Shown piece by piece: positions 15,110 to 22,197 of a stretch of 27,481 nucleotides of DNA. The position numbers and the translations under genes are program-made. Origin of the DNA: Clostridiales bacterium (lineage in GTDB: Bacteria > Bacillota > Clostridia > Oscillospirales > Oscillospiraceae); the NCBI GenBank assembly GCA_019418525.1, contig DYBS01000006.1, forward strand, positions 6,469-33,949. The letters are read 5' to 3'. Each line of letters starts with the position of its first letter. Position 1 is the first letter of the stretch. A model generated the notes under the pieces. It saw only the letters and a program-made list of their open reading frames with translations. It was not told the DNA's origin and made no database searches.

Positions 15110-16969
15110 TTACAGATTCACGCCCAGGGTGGCCAGGAAGGAGGCGGGCACATAGTAGTTGCCCTGGGCCAGCACGGCGGTGGTGGAGACGGCCTTGCCG
15201 TCCACGGTCAGGTTCAGGCTGGTGGAAGTGCCGGAAGCGGGGGTGCCGGTGGGCACGGAGCCAGTGTAGGCCTTACCGGTGCTGATGGCCACGCCGCCGT
15301 TCCACTGCACATCGAACTGGTTGTCGCTGCCGGAGAGGGAAGCGGCCACGTCGCGCAGGCGGTAGTAGGTCTGGCCGTTGGCCTGGACGGTGGCGGCGGA
15401 CACGCCGTCATCCGTCTTGCGGATGGTGAAGGTGTTGTCGATCTTCTCGGTCTTGCCGTCGTCGGTGATCTGGTAGGTGTCGATGCTAAAGGAATCCTCG
15501 CTCAGGGAGATGACCGAGTAGCTGGGCAGCCAGTTCTGGCTGCGCTCGGCCACGTAGTCCTGCTGGGTGGCGATGAGCTCATAGAACTTGGAGCCGGAGG
15601 CCGAGTTGGCGGTCATATAGAGGATGCCCTTAGGGTTGGTGACAGTGTTGCCCGTGGTGCTCTCGATGGTGTAGCAGCCGTTGTCGGCCTGGAAGGCGTC
15701 ATGGGCAGCGGTGCCGGTGGTGTCGCCCTCCTCAGGGTACAGGGGGATCTTCTCGTCGGTCTGGGTGTTGTAGGCGTTGTCCCAGTCGTAGTCGGTGCCC
15801 TCGTCGTTCAGGCGGAACTCGTAGGTGCCGTGGGTCTGACCGTCGCCGTAGAGGAGCTTGGTGCGGCTGTAGGTGTGGTCGTGGCCCTGAAGCACCACGT
15901 CGATGTCGTACTCATCGAAGATGGGGGTCAGCTGGGTGCGCAGGATCATGCCGTCGGTGTCGGAGTGGTCCAGACCGGAGCCGTAGATGTCCTGGTGGAT
16001 GGTGACAATGCGCCACTTGGCGTCGGGGGCGGAGGCAATGGCCTCCTGGATGGTTTTCTCATGCTCGGCCACGTTGTAGTTGTTGGTGTTCAGGACGATG
16101 AACAGGCCCGCGCCGTAGGAGTAGTAGTAGTCGCCGCCGGCCTGGGTCTTGCCGTTCTGGGTGGCGTTGGGGTTATTGAAGTGGTAGCTGTAATCGGGGT
16201 TCAGGGAGTCGTGGTTGCCAATGGTGGTGGCCACGGGCAGGCTGGCCAGAGCGCTGGCGCTCAGATAGCTGGCGTACTCCTCCTCCTTGGCCTGGCCGGT
16301 CTTGTTGACCTGGTCGCCGGCGGAGATGACGAAGTTGAGGTCGGGATTCTGGGCGGTAGCGATGTCCAGGGTACGGTCCCAGGCGAAGCCGTCGTTGCGG
16401 GCGGCCAGGTTGCCGGCGCCGGAGTCGGCGGTCAGCGCCTCACCATTCTGGGTCTGGCCCTTGGAGGCACCCACCTGGGGGTCGCCCACATAGAGGATCT
16501 TCAGAGTGGAGAAGTCGTGGGTCTGGTAGGTCACCACGTCAGACTGGACACCGTTGCGCTCCACGGTATAGTAATAGGTGCTGTTCGCCTGAAGTCCGGT
16601 GACGGTGACGTGGTTGTACTGGTAGGCCACCCCGTCGGTGAGGGAGGTGTCCACCGCGGCCGCCGTGCCGGTGAAGGTCTGGAGGTTGTTCTTGTCCGAA
16701 CCGAAGTGGACCACAGGAGTGGCCGCCTTGCCGTCCTCCACCTTGCTGTACCAGGCGAAGTTCAGCTGAGTCTCGTCCGCGCCGGGGGTGAGGGAGACCT
16801 TGGTGTAATCGGTGGCAGTGGCGTCCCACTGGGCGACCCAGGCGTTCCAAGCCTCGCTGCCGCCGGTAACGCTGGAGTCATTGTAAGGAGAGGCCAGAGC
16901 CAGAGGGGCCGCCCCCACCAGAAGAGAGCCGGTCAGGACGCCGGCCAGGACTTTCTTGCTCATGTTCAT
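15110..16969 (-). CDS. Secreted purple-acid-phosphatase-like metallophosphoesterase with stalk domain
   Basis: The 619-residue product begins with a signal peptide (Lys pair, hydrophobic core, cleavage near ALA-SPY at residue 26). A fibronectin-like N-terminal domain typical of purple acid phosphatases covers about 65-150, then the metallophosphoesterase core at about 155-400 with GDPQ (Asp163), AGDQ (Asp219), GNHD (Asn252/His253), TIHQDIYG and QGHDHTYSR. The last 110 residues, with TYYRLRDVAASL and NYYVPASFLATLG, look like a copper-amine-oxidase-N type stalk domain, common on the surface of Clostridia. It probably releases phosphate from organic esters or nucleotides outside the cell. Start: ATG at 16969 after AAGGAAG; the longer frame to 17038 lacks a ribosome site and would spoil the signal peptide. 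No Pho-type operator was recognised. Confidence 0.88.
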   Translation of the reverse strand: MNMSKKVLAGVLTGSLLVGAAPLALASPYNDSSVTGGSEAWNAWVAQWDATATDYTKVSLTPGADETQLNFAWYSKVEDGKAATPVVHFGSDKNNLQTFTGTAAAVDTSLTDGVAYQYNHVTVTGLQANSTYYYTVERNGVQSDVVTYQTHDFSTLKILYVGDPQVGASKGQTQNGEALTADSGAGNLAARNDGFAWDRTLDIATAQNPDLNFVISAGDQVNKTGQAKEEEYASYLSASALASLPVATTIGNHDSLNPDYSYHFNNPNATQNGKTQAGGDYYYSYGAGLFIVLNTNNYNVAEHEKTIQEAIASAPDAKWRIVTIHQDIYGSGLDHSDTDGMILRTQLTPIFDEYDIDVVLQGHDHTYSRTKLLYGDGQTHGTYEFRLNDEGTDYDWDNAYNTQTDEKIPLYPEEGDTTGTAAHDAFQADNGCYTIESTTGNTVTNPKGILYMTANSASGSKFYELIATQQDYVAERSQNWLPSYSVISLSEDSFSIDTYQITDDGKTEKIDNTFTIRKTDDGVSAATVQANGQTYYRLRDVAASLSGSDNQFDVQWNGGVAISTGKAYTGSVPTGTPASGTSTSLNLTVDGKAVSTTAVLAQGNYYVPASFLATLGVNL

Positions 16970-17028
16970 GTCCAGATTACTTCCTTCTTTTCTCAAGTTT
17001 ACAGCCTGTCTTTTGCAACTGCACAGCG

Positions 17029-17057
17029 AGTATAGCACTGGATTTTTGCCAGTTCAA
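17029..17057 (-). promoter_or_regulatory. Promoter of the phosphatase-like gene
   Basis: On the minus strand TTGAAC (17057-17052), a 17-base spacer ending in TGC, and TATACT (17034-17029), an extended -10 promoter. The leader to the ATG at 16969 is about 55 bases. Confidence 0.75.
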
Positions 17058-17124
17058 GGCAATTTCCTGAATCTTTGCTTAGGTTTTACCCCTCCTTTAC
17101 ACAGCATTTTTCCCGTAAAACGGG

Positions 17125-17163
17125 CAAAAAAAGGCGGCCCGCAGGCAAATGCCTGCGGGCCGC
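17125..17163 (-). terminator. Terminator of the glycine reductase operon
   Basis: Perfect 13-bp arms 17134-17146 and 17151-17163, ATTT loop on the minus strand, followed by a run of seven to eight T. A textbook intrinsic terminator 41 bases after the grdD stop. A smaller hairpin (CCCG/CGGG, 17112-17124) follows. Confidence 0.92.
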
Positions 17164-17203
17164 ACCGTATGGTCGGATAGGGGGCGCGGGGGAATGTATC
17201 AGG

Positions 17204-18361
17204 TTAGGACACGAAGCCGGCGGCCTTCAGGATCTCCAGCGCCTTGTCCTTGTTGGCCTCGGACACACGCACGATGGGGCCGGTGCAGCCCATGCCGTCC
17301 TCGGCGTAGATCTTCTCTTTCCACAGAGCCTTCACGGCGTCCTCCAGGTCCATGACCTCGATGCCGGGGATCTGAGCGGTGACGACCTCGGCGGGAGGAG
17401 CCACCACGTCCTCAGCGGGAGCGGCGGACTTGTTGGCAGCGGCCTTGCGCTCAGCCAGGAGCTTGTCCAGGCCGGCCTGCTCGGCGGCGGCGAACTCGGC
17501 GGCGGCCACGTCAAAGACCTTGCCGCGGACCAGCTGAGCCGCGTAGTTGATGGCGCCGGCGATGACCGGAGCGCCGGAGGCGCGGGAGATGATCATGACC
17601 AGGCGGTCATAGCCCTTGCCGATGCCGGGGCCGTAGCCGTAGCCAACAGCCTCGTAGCTGCCGCCGGTGCAAGCGGAGGAGAGCATCTTGGACAGGATGT
17701 TGCCGGTGAGGGAGTCGGTGACCATCACGTCGGCGGAGCCCATGAGCACGTCGTTGCCGCGCATGACGCAACCGCCGTCGGCACGGGCGGACTCAGCGAA
17801 GGTGATGGGATAGCCGTTCTCCTTCAGGGTCTTCAGGGCGCCCTCGGTCTGGCGGGCGCCGTCCACGTTCAGGATACCCACGGTGGGGTTGGCCACGCCG
17901 CAGGCCTTGGCGGCGATGATACCATAGATGGCATTCTTGATCATGCCCTCGATCCGGTCGGTGGAAGAAGTACCGGTGGTGTTGGCGATGAACATCTCAT
18001 GGCCCTTACCAGGGGTGACGGAGCGGCCCACAGTGGAAACACCGATGGGGAACGGATAGTGCATGGTCACAGCACCGTCCACGGCGCCGGTCTCCAGCAG
18101 CTCCTCCATCTTCTTGTGGGCCTCGTCCTCGTCGGCCACCGGCACAGTGGTGACTTCGGGGTGAGTGATGGTGCCGATAAAGTACACGTCGGCGCCGGCG
18201 CGGGCGGCCTTGACGGCGCCCTCCATCACGGTCTCTTCGCCGTGCTCACTGCCCATGGCGGTGACGGCGATCTTGGGCTTGGCGCCGAAGGTGCCGGTCT
18301 CCAGGCCCTCGGCAATGGCCAGGAAGGTATCGGCAATCAGCTTTTTGGTCTTGTCAGCCAT
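17204..18361 (-). CDS. grdD: Glycine/sarcosine/betaine reductase protein C, alpha subunit
   Basis: A 385-residue protein matching GrdD, which with GrdC forms protein C: it takes the carboxymethyl group from the GrdA selenol and yields acetyl phosphate from an acetyl thioester. The fold is related to PlsX-type phosphate acyltransferases (segments MGSEHGEETVMEGAV, HYPFPIGVSTVGRSV, SACTGGSYEAVGYGYGPG). Cys359 in GMGCTGPIV near the C-terminus sits at the residue number reported for the active-site thiol of Eubacterium acidaminophilum GrdD, as I recall. An Ala/Pro-rich insert at about 310-335 looks like a linker. Start: ATG at 18361 after AAGGAGGGAGGACGCC, 14 bases after grdC. It is the last gene before the operon terminator. 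Confidence 0.95.
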   Translation of the reverse strand: MADKTKKLIADTFLAIAEGLETGTFGAKPKIAVTAMGSEHGEETVMEGAVKAARAGADVYFIGTITHPEVTTVPVADEDEAHKKMEELLETGAVDGAVTMHYPFPIGVSTVGRSVTPGKGHEMFIANTTGTSSTDRIEGMIKNAIYGIIAAKACGVANPTVGILNVDGARQTEGALKTLKENGYPITFAESARADGGCVMRGNDVLMGSADVMVTDSLTGNILSKMLSSACTGGSYEAVGYGYGPGIGKGYDRLVMIISRASGAPVIAGAINYAAQLVRGKVFDVAAAEFAAAEQAGLDKLLAERKAAANKSAAPAEDVVAPPAEVVTAQIPGIEVMDLEDAVKALWKEKIYAEDGMGCTGPIVRVSEANKDKALEILKAAGFVS

Positions 18362-18375
18362 GGCGTCCTCCCTCC

Positions 18376-19914
18376 TTACTCCTCGTCCTCAGCCAGAGTG
18401 GCCGCGAACTGACGGAAGGACTCGGCGATGAGCTTCTTGACCTTCTCAGTGGACACGCCGCCCTCGTCCACTTCGCCGCTGTTCTTGCGCATCACGAAGG
18501 ACACGCCGTCGAAGAGGTTGGTCATGCGGCCCAGGAACAGGGAGCCCTTGCCGATGATCATGGCGGTGTTCAGCTCGCCGGCCAGCATCTCGTCGCGGGC
18601 GGGGCCGATGAAGGGCACGCCGGAGGGGATGTGGCCCTGAGTGGGAGCCCAGCCAACCAGGCCGTGCTTGGTCAGGAAGGAGGGCATCTCCTTCTTATCC
18701 AGCTCGCCGTTCTTGACGGCCATGGCGGCGATCATCTTGTAGTTGGCCAGAGGCACGTCGCCGGCGCCGGCGGGCTTGGTGATGTCGGGGTTCTGCATCT
18801 CGGGGGAGAACTTATCGATATCGGTGATCTTCAGACCAGCGCGGGCCAGAGGATCAGCGACCAGGGAGCCGATAACAGCCTGGGGAGCGGAGCCGGTGCC
18901 CACCACATGGCGGCCCAGGATAGACAGGTCGATCTCGGGGTTCACACCGTCGTTCTGGCCGATGATCACGCAGAAGCCGCCCAGCAGATCCTCCAGGATG
19001 GGCAGGTCCTTCTTGACATGGTCCTTGCCGTTCATGCCCAGCTTAGCGGTGCAGCCGCCGGCGGTCACGGCAACCGTCTTGTAGGTGCCGGCCTTGACCA
19101 GGGAGGCAGCCTCCACGATGGCGTGAGCAGGGCCGGCGCAGAAGCCGCGGGTATCGGAACCGGTGGCGTTGACCAGACCGGCGATCTCAGCAGCAGCCTT
19201 GGCGAAGTTGCCGCCGCCGCGCTGGTTCATGTCGCCGCAGGCCTCCTCGCAGCAGTCGATAACGTACTCAACCTCGGACTTGTTGATGCCGGCGTTCTTG
19301 ATGCCGTGCAGCAGGGCCAGGACGCTGGAGGCCTTGGACACCAGGTTCTCGTGCATGACGTGGGCAGACAGGTTCACGTCGATGTCGTGGGCGCGCTTGA
19401 CGCAGCCCACCAGCTTGTCGTGATGATACAGGCCCTCGGCGTGCTCCTCGTTGACCAGGTGCTCCACCTCGGCGGCGTCCACGCCGTCGTTCAGGCGGCT
19501 GGTCATGGTCTCATCAAAGAGGGGGTGCTCCAGGATCGCGGCCTTGTGCTCGGCCACGAAGGAGGACTCCAGCTTCACAACGTCAAAGCAGTCGCAGATC
19601 TGCATCAGGAGCAGGAACTCCTCCTGGGGCATGATCTCGCCGAACTTGCCGTGGCGGTCGGTGATGGGGCACTTCATGTCCACCCAAGAAGAACCCTGCT
19701 CAGCCAGCTGCGCAGGGGTGTAGTTGCCGATGTAGGTCTGGTTGGGCCAGTAGGCCAGGACGTCCTCGTAGCTGCGCAGATGGTTGGGCAGCTCCTTGAG
19801 ATACTCGCTATCGGGGTTGACCACGCGCTCGGTGGTCTGGGTGGTGCCGTTGTGGATGACCATGTCGGGGGTGTGAACCAGGATATAACCGGCTCCCTTG
19901 ACAACACTGTTCAT
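18376..19914 (-). CDS. grdC: Glycine/sarcosine/betaine reductase protein C, beta subunit
   Basis: The 512-residue protein matches GrdC, the partner of GrdD in acetyl phosphate formation. Recognisable segments include the start (VKGAGYILVHTPDMVIHNG), the central RGFCAGPAHAIVEAASLVKAG block that resembles 3-oxoacyl-ACP synthase III folds, and GLVGWAPTQGHIPSGVPF. It covers the full usual length. Start: ATG at 19914 with AAAGGCGG upstream. It is separated from grdA by 168 bases holding a long hairpin and a consensus -35-like TTGACA, so its level may be set apart from that of grdA. Protein C is shared by all substrate-specific B proteins, which fits the absence of grdE/grdB from this operon. Confidence 0.95.
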   Translation of the reverse strand: MNSVVKGAGYILVHTPDMVIHNGTTQTTERVVNPDSEYLKELPNHLRSYEDVLAYWPNQTYIGNYTPAQLAEQGSSWVDMKCPITDRHGKFGEIMPQEEFLLLMQICDCFDVVKLESSFVAEHKAAILEHPLFDETMTSRLNDGVDAAEVEHLVNEEHAEGLYHHDKLVGCVKRAHDIDVNLSAHVMHENLVSKASSVLALLHGIKNAGINKSEVEYVIDCCEEACGDMNQRGGGNFAKAAAEIAGLVNATGSDTRGFCAGPAHAIVEAASLVKAGTYKTVAVTAGGCTAKLGMNGKDHVKKDLPILEDLLGGFCVIIGQNDGVNPEIDLSILGRHVVGTGSAPQAVIGSLVADPLARAGLKITDIDKFSPEMQNPDITKPAGAGDVPLANYKMIAAMAVKNGELDKKEMPSFLTKHGLVGWAPTQGHIPSGVPFIGPARDEMLAGELNTAMIIGKGSLFLGRMTNLFDGVSFVMRKNSGEVDEGGVSTEKVKKLIAESFRQFAATLAEDEE

Positions 19915-19999
19915 GTGAATGACCGCCTTTCCATATAAATATATCGAGATACCATTAAGTGGTTCGGTACACGAGCATAAGGTGGAAGGAGTGTGTATG

Positions 20000-20068
20000 T
20001 GTCAAATAATTTGCTTTAAGTCCACAAAAGTGGTGACAAGAGCGCACCGCGTTCCAGCCACCACTTTT
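20000..20068 (-). promoter_or_regulatory. grdA-grdC intercistronic hairpin and possible weak promoter
   Basis: On the minus strand AAAAGTGGTG (20068-20059) pairs perfectly with CACCACTTTT (20035-20026) across a 23-base loop, ending in TTTTGTGG. It starts about 15 bases after the grdA stop and could be a partial terminator or a 3' stabiliser for grdA mRNA. Downstream, TTGACA (20005-20000) is a perfect -35 hexamer, but the -10 region behind it (TTATGC) is poor. Confidence 0.55.
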
Positions 20069-20082
20069 ATGTTTGGTCGCAA

Positions 20083-20553
20083 TTAGTACTTGCAGTACTG
20101 ATCACGGATGGACTTCATCTCTTCGATGATGCTATCCACGTCCAGAACCATTTCCATCATGCTGACCTGCTCATCGTACACGGCGGGATCAACTTCGTCC
20201 TTGATCTCGGGCTCGCACACGTGATAAACCTTGAGTCCCAACGAGACTCCAGTCAACGGACCGGCGAAAGTGGGGTCGCCTGCGGTGACGGTCTCAGCCG
20301 CCAGACCGGAGGCCTCCGCCTCGGAAGCACCGAGAATGACGATCACATTCTCGGGACCAAACTCCTCAGCAAAGTCCTTGACCCGCTTCTGATTCTCCAG
20401 ATCCATTGCACCAGCGCTGGTTCACACAAAGCACTCAGTGGAGCTGAACACGACATCAGCACCGGCGGTCTTGACACACTCTTCGATGGCAGGACCGGGG
20501 ATACCGTCGCGGTCACCAATGATAATAGCCTTCTTGCCTTCCAGCATTCCCAT
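20083..20553 (-). CDS. grdA: Glycine reductase selenoprotein A (Sec encoded by in-frame TGA)
   Basis: GrdA is the small selenoprotein that accepts the carboxymethyl group from protein B and hands it to protein C. Reading through TGA at 20424-20422 as selenocysteine gives 156 residues beginning MGMLEGKKAIIIGDRDGIPG, with the family hallmark STECFVU-TSAGAMDLENQKR and Sec at residue 44. Without the read-through only the last 107 residues from Met50 are predicted. The true start is ATG at 20553 after AAGGAGAG; the in-frame sequence before TGA is fully conserved GrdA, which rules out a chance extension. A short palindrome directly follows the TGA. It lies between trxA and grdC, the partners that re-reduce and unload it. 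The host must carry selA/selB/selC/selD elsewhere. Confidence 0.97.
20407..20424 (-). promoter_or_regulatory. Candidate SECIS element at the grdA UGA
   Basis: The 12 bases after the TGA form the palindrome ACCAGCGCTGGT (20421-20410). Folded with a GCGC loop, its stem of four pairs extends through an A-G mismatch into U-A and G-C pairs that include the UGA itself (UG with CA of GCA). Position directly 3' of the UGA is right for a bacterial SECIS; the exact fold is unproven. Confidence 0.5.
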
Positions 20554-20578
20554 GGTGAATCTCTCCTTCCTTTTAAAT

Positions 20579-20602
20579 TTTATAGCAGAGCGGAAACCGC
20601 TC
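20579..20602 (-). promoter_or_regulatory. trxA-grdA intercistronic hairpin and extended -10
   Basis: GAGCGGTTTCCGCTC (20602-20588, six-pair stem, 3-base loop) is followed at once by TGCTATAAA (-10 TATAAA at 20584-20579), an extended -10 without a good -35. It could give extra grdA transcripts starting about 20 bases before the grdA ribosome site. Confidence 0.4.
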
Positions 20603-20617
20603 GTACTAACGGGGTAA

Positions 20618-20935
20618 TTAGATGTTGGCCTCGACCATGGCCTTGACGGCCTCGGGAGTAGCCTCTTCCTTCACGCAGGAAGCGATCTGAACGCCGTTCT
20701 CGTAGATGGCGATAACGGGCAGGCCCAGGACCTTCTGAGCGATGGCCAGGCGGCGAGCCTTGGTGGTGTTCAGGGCGCAGAACTTAATCTTGTCGCCGTA
20801 CTGATCGGCCAGAGCGTGAACGTGGGGCATCAGAGCCTGGCAGGGCACGCAGCCGTCGCCGTAAAAGTCCACCAGGACCTTGCCCTCAGCCTTCAGAACC
20901 TCAGCCTCAAAGGTATCCTTCGTCAGTTCAAGCAT
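20618..20935 (-). CDS. trxA: Thioredoxin of the glycine reductase system
   Basis: A 105-residue thioredoxin with active site GCVPC (Cys29, Cys32) in VDFYGDGCVPCQALMP in place of the common WCGPC. This altered motif is known from thioredoxins encoded beside glycine reductase genes in Eubacterium acidaminophilum. It passes electrons from TrxB to GrdA, reducing the mixed selenide-sulfide left after product release. The rest of the fold is normal (cis-Pro segment GLPVIAIYENG). Start: ATG at 20935 after AAGGAG. It lies 40 bases behind trxB and 64 before grdA, clearly in the same operon. Confidence 0.95.
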   Translation of the reverse strand: MLELTKDTFEAEVLKAEGKVLVDFYGDGCVPCQALMPHVHALADQYGDKIKFCALNTTKARRLAIAQKVLGLPVIAIYENGVQIASCVKEEATPEAVKAMVEANI

Positions 20936-20975
20936 GGTAAAATCTCCTTTTCCTATTATGGTCCGCCTGTGCGGA

Positions 20976-21911
20976 TTACTCGTTGATGTACTTCTCGGCC
21001 TGCATGGCGGCGATGGCGCCGTCAGCGGCGGCGGTGACGACCTGGCGCAGGCTCTTCACGCGGATGTCGCCGGCGGCGAACACACCGGGGATGTTGGTGT
21101 GCATGTTCTCGTCGGTCTTGATGTAGCCATGGTCCATATCCAGCATGCCCTCGAACAGCTCGGATCTGGGGTTGTAGCCGATGAAGCCGAACACGCCGAA
21201 CAGGCCGTCCTCGGGATCGGCCTCGATGGTGGTCAGCTCGCCGGTCTTGACGTTCTTCACCACCATCTTGCTCAGCAGCTCGTCGCCGTCCAGAGACTGC
21301 ACCACGGAATCCCACATGAAGTGGAGCTTCGGGTTCTTGAAAGCCTTCTCCTGGATGCTCTTGGCAGCGCGCAGCTCGTTGCGGCGATGGATAATGGTGA
21401 CCTTGCGGGCAAACTTGGTCAGGTACATGGCCTCTTCCACGGCGGAGTCGCCGCCGCCCACCACGAAGACCTCGAAGTCCTCGAAGAAGTTGGCGTCGCA
21501 GGTGGCACAGAAGGAGACACCCTTGCCCATGAACTTGGCCTCGTTCTCACAGCCGATGGGCTTGGGGAACGCGCCGGTGGCGATGATAACAGCCTTGGCC
21601 TTGTACTCGTTCTTGGCGCTCTTGAGCACCTTCACATCACCCTGCAGCTCCACGCTGGTGATGGTGTCGGTGGCGCGCTCAGCGCCGAACTTCTTGGCCT
21701 GCTCGGTCATGCGGGCGATGAGGGAGGGGCCGCTCTCGCCCTCCACGATCTGGCCGGGGTAGTTCTCGATCTCGTCGGTGATCGCGATCTGACCGCCGTC
21801 CTTACCCTTCTCGATGATCAGGGTGCTCAGGCAGCTGCGCCCGGCGTACAGGCCGGCCGCCAGGCCGGCAGGACCGGCGCCCAGAACGATCACGTCATAA
21901 ATCTTGTCCAT
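20976..21911 (-). CDS. trxB: Thioredoxin reductase (NADPH type)
   Basis: A 311-residue low-molecular-weight thioredoxin reductase. FAD-binding GAGPAGLAAGLYAGR is at 11-25, the redox pair CATC at 135-138, the NAD(P)H-binding GGGDSAVEEAMYL follows around 155-167, and HRRNELR is the motif that marks NADPH preference. The C-terminal FAD signature ends GVFAAGDIRVKSLRQVVTAAADGAIAA. It reduces the TrxA encoded next, feeding glycine reductase. Start: ATG at 21911 after AGGAGG. It is the first gene of the operon, about 170 bases behind the promoter at 22087-22115. Length and motifs are typical. Confidence 0.96.
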   Translation of the reverse strand: MDKIYDVIVLGAGPAGLAAGLYAGRSCLSTLIIEKGKDGGQIAITDEIENYPGQIVEGESGPSLIARMTEQAKKFGAERATDTITSVELQGDVKVLKSAKNEYKAKAVIIATGAFPKPIGCENEAKFMGKGVSFCATCDANFFEDFEVFVVGGGDSAVEEAMYLTKFARKVTIIHRRNELRAAKSIQEKAFKNPKLHFMWDSVVQSLDGDELLSKMVVKNVKTGELTTIEADPEDGLFGVFGFIGYNPRSELFEGMLDMDHGYIKTDENMHTNIPGVFAAGDIRVKSLRQVVTAAADGAIAAMQAEKYINE

Positions 21912-22086
21912 GATACGAATGCCTCCTATAATGATCTGTGTGAAAACTGATCTCTGTGGAAACGAGAGCTATGGGTTTTCCGTATCTTGTGAGAAGGACG
22001 CTCGGTCAAAATGCTCTGTATAAATTGCCCAAAAAAAGCGGCGCTTCTCAAAAACGGTTTATCGAAACAATCTATTCTGTATGCTG
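21912..22086 (-). promoter_or_regulatory. Untranslated leader of trxB-grd operon
   Basis: About 170 bases of leader lie between the promoter and trxB. On the minus strand it holds GAGAAGC-GCC-GCTTTTTTT near 22049-22030, a seven-pair stem (with G-U pairs) running into a T-run, which could be an attenuator. I recognised no glycine riboswitch aptamer. No protein-coding gene is seen here. Confidence 0.35.
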
Positions 22087-22115
22087 ATTTTATAATGCTT
22101 TCAAGGGAAAGTCAA
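22087..22115 (-). promoter_or_regulatory. Promoter of the trxB-trxA-grdACD operon
   Basis: On the minus strand TTGACT (22115-22110), a 17-base spacer and TAAAAT (22092-22087). Five of six bases match consensus in each hexamer. It is divergent from the regulator promoter at 22190-22218. Confidence 0.78.
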
Positions 22116-22180
22116 GAGGAATTTTTGAGCCTGAGCGCCCCCAACCCCCCATAAATCGCGGTTATTAAAAAATATAATGA

Positions 22181-22197
22181 ATAATCATCTTGATTAT
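22181..22197. promoter_or_regulatory. Palindromic candidate operator of the TetR-type regulator
   Basis: ATAATCA-TCT-TGATTAT is a perfect 7-bp inverted repeat with a 3-base centre. It overlaps the -35 hexamer of the regulator promoter and lies about 65 bases upstream of the -35 box of the grd operon. Position and symmetry suit autoregulation by a dimeric repressor. Confidence 0.5.

Noticed and set aside
15701..17035. A 444-codon + strand frame opposite the phosphatase-like gene
   Set aside because: Low-complexity Val/Gly-rich antisense shadow of a clear metallophosphoesterase; no ribosome site.
18631..19938. A 435-codon + strand frame opposite grdC
   Set aside because: Antisense shadow; grdC is unmistakable on the other strand.
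20083..20406. The 107-codon frame read as a complete small gene
   Set aside because: It is the C-terminal part of grdA after the selenocysteine codon; it lacks its own ribosome site and the conserved N-terminus lies in frame upstream.
21912..22086. Glycine riboswitch in the trxB leader
   Set aside because: Neither of the paired aptamer cores was recognisable; only a small stem with a T-run is present.
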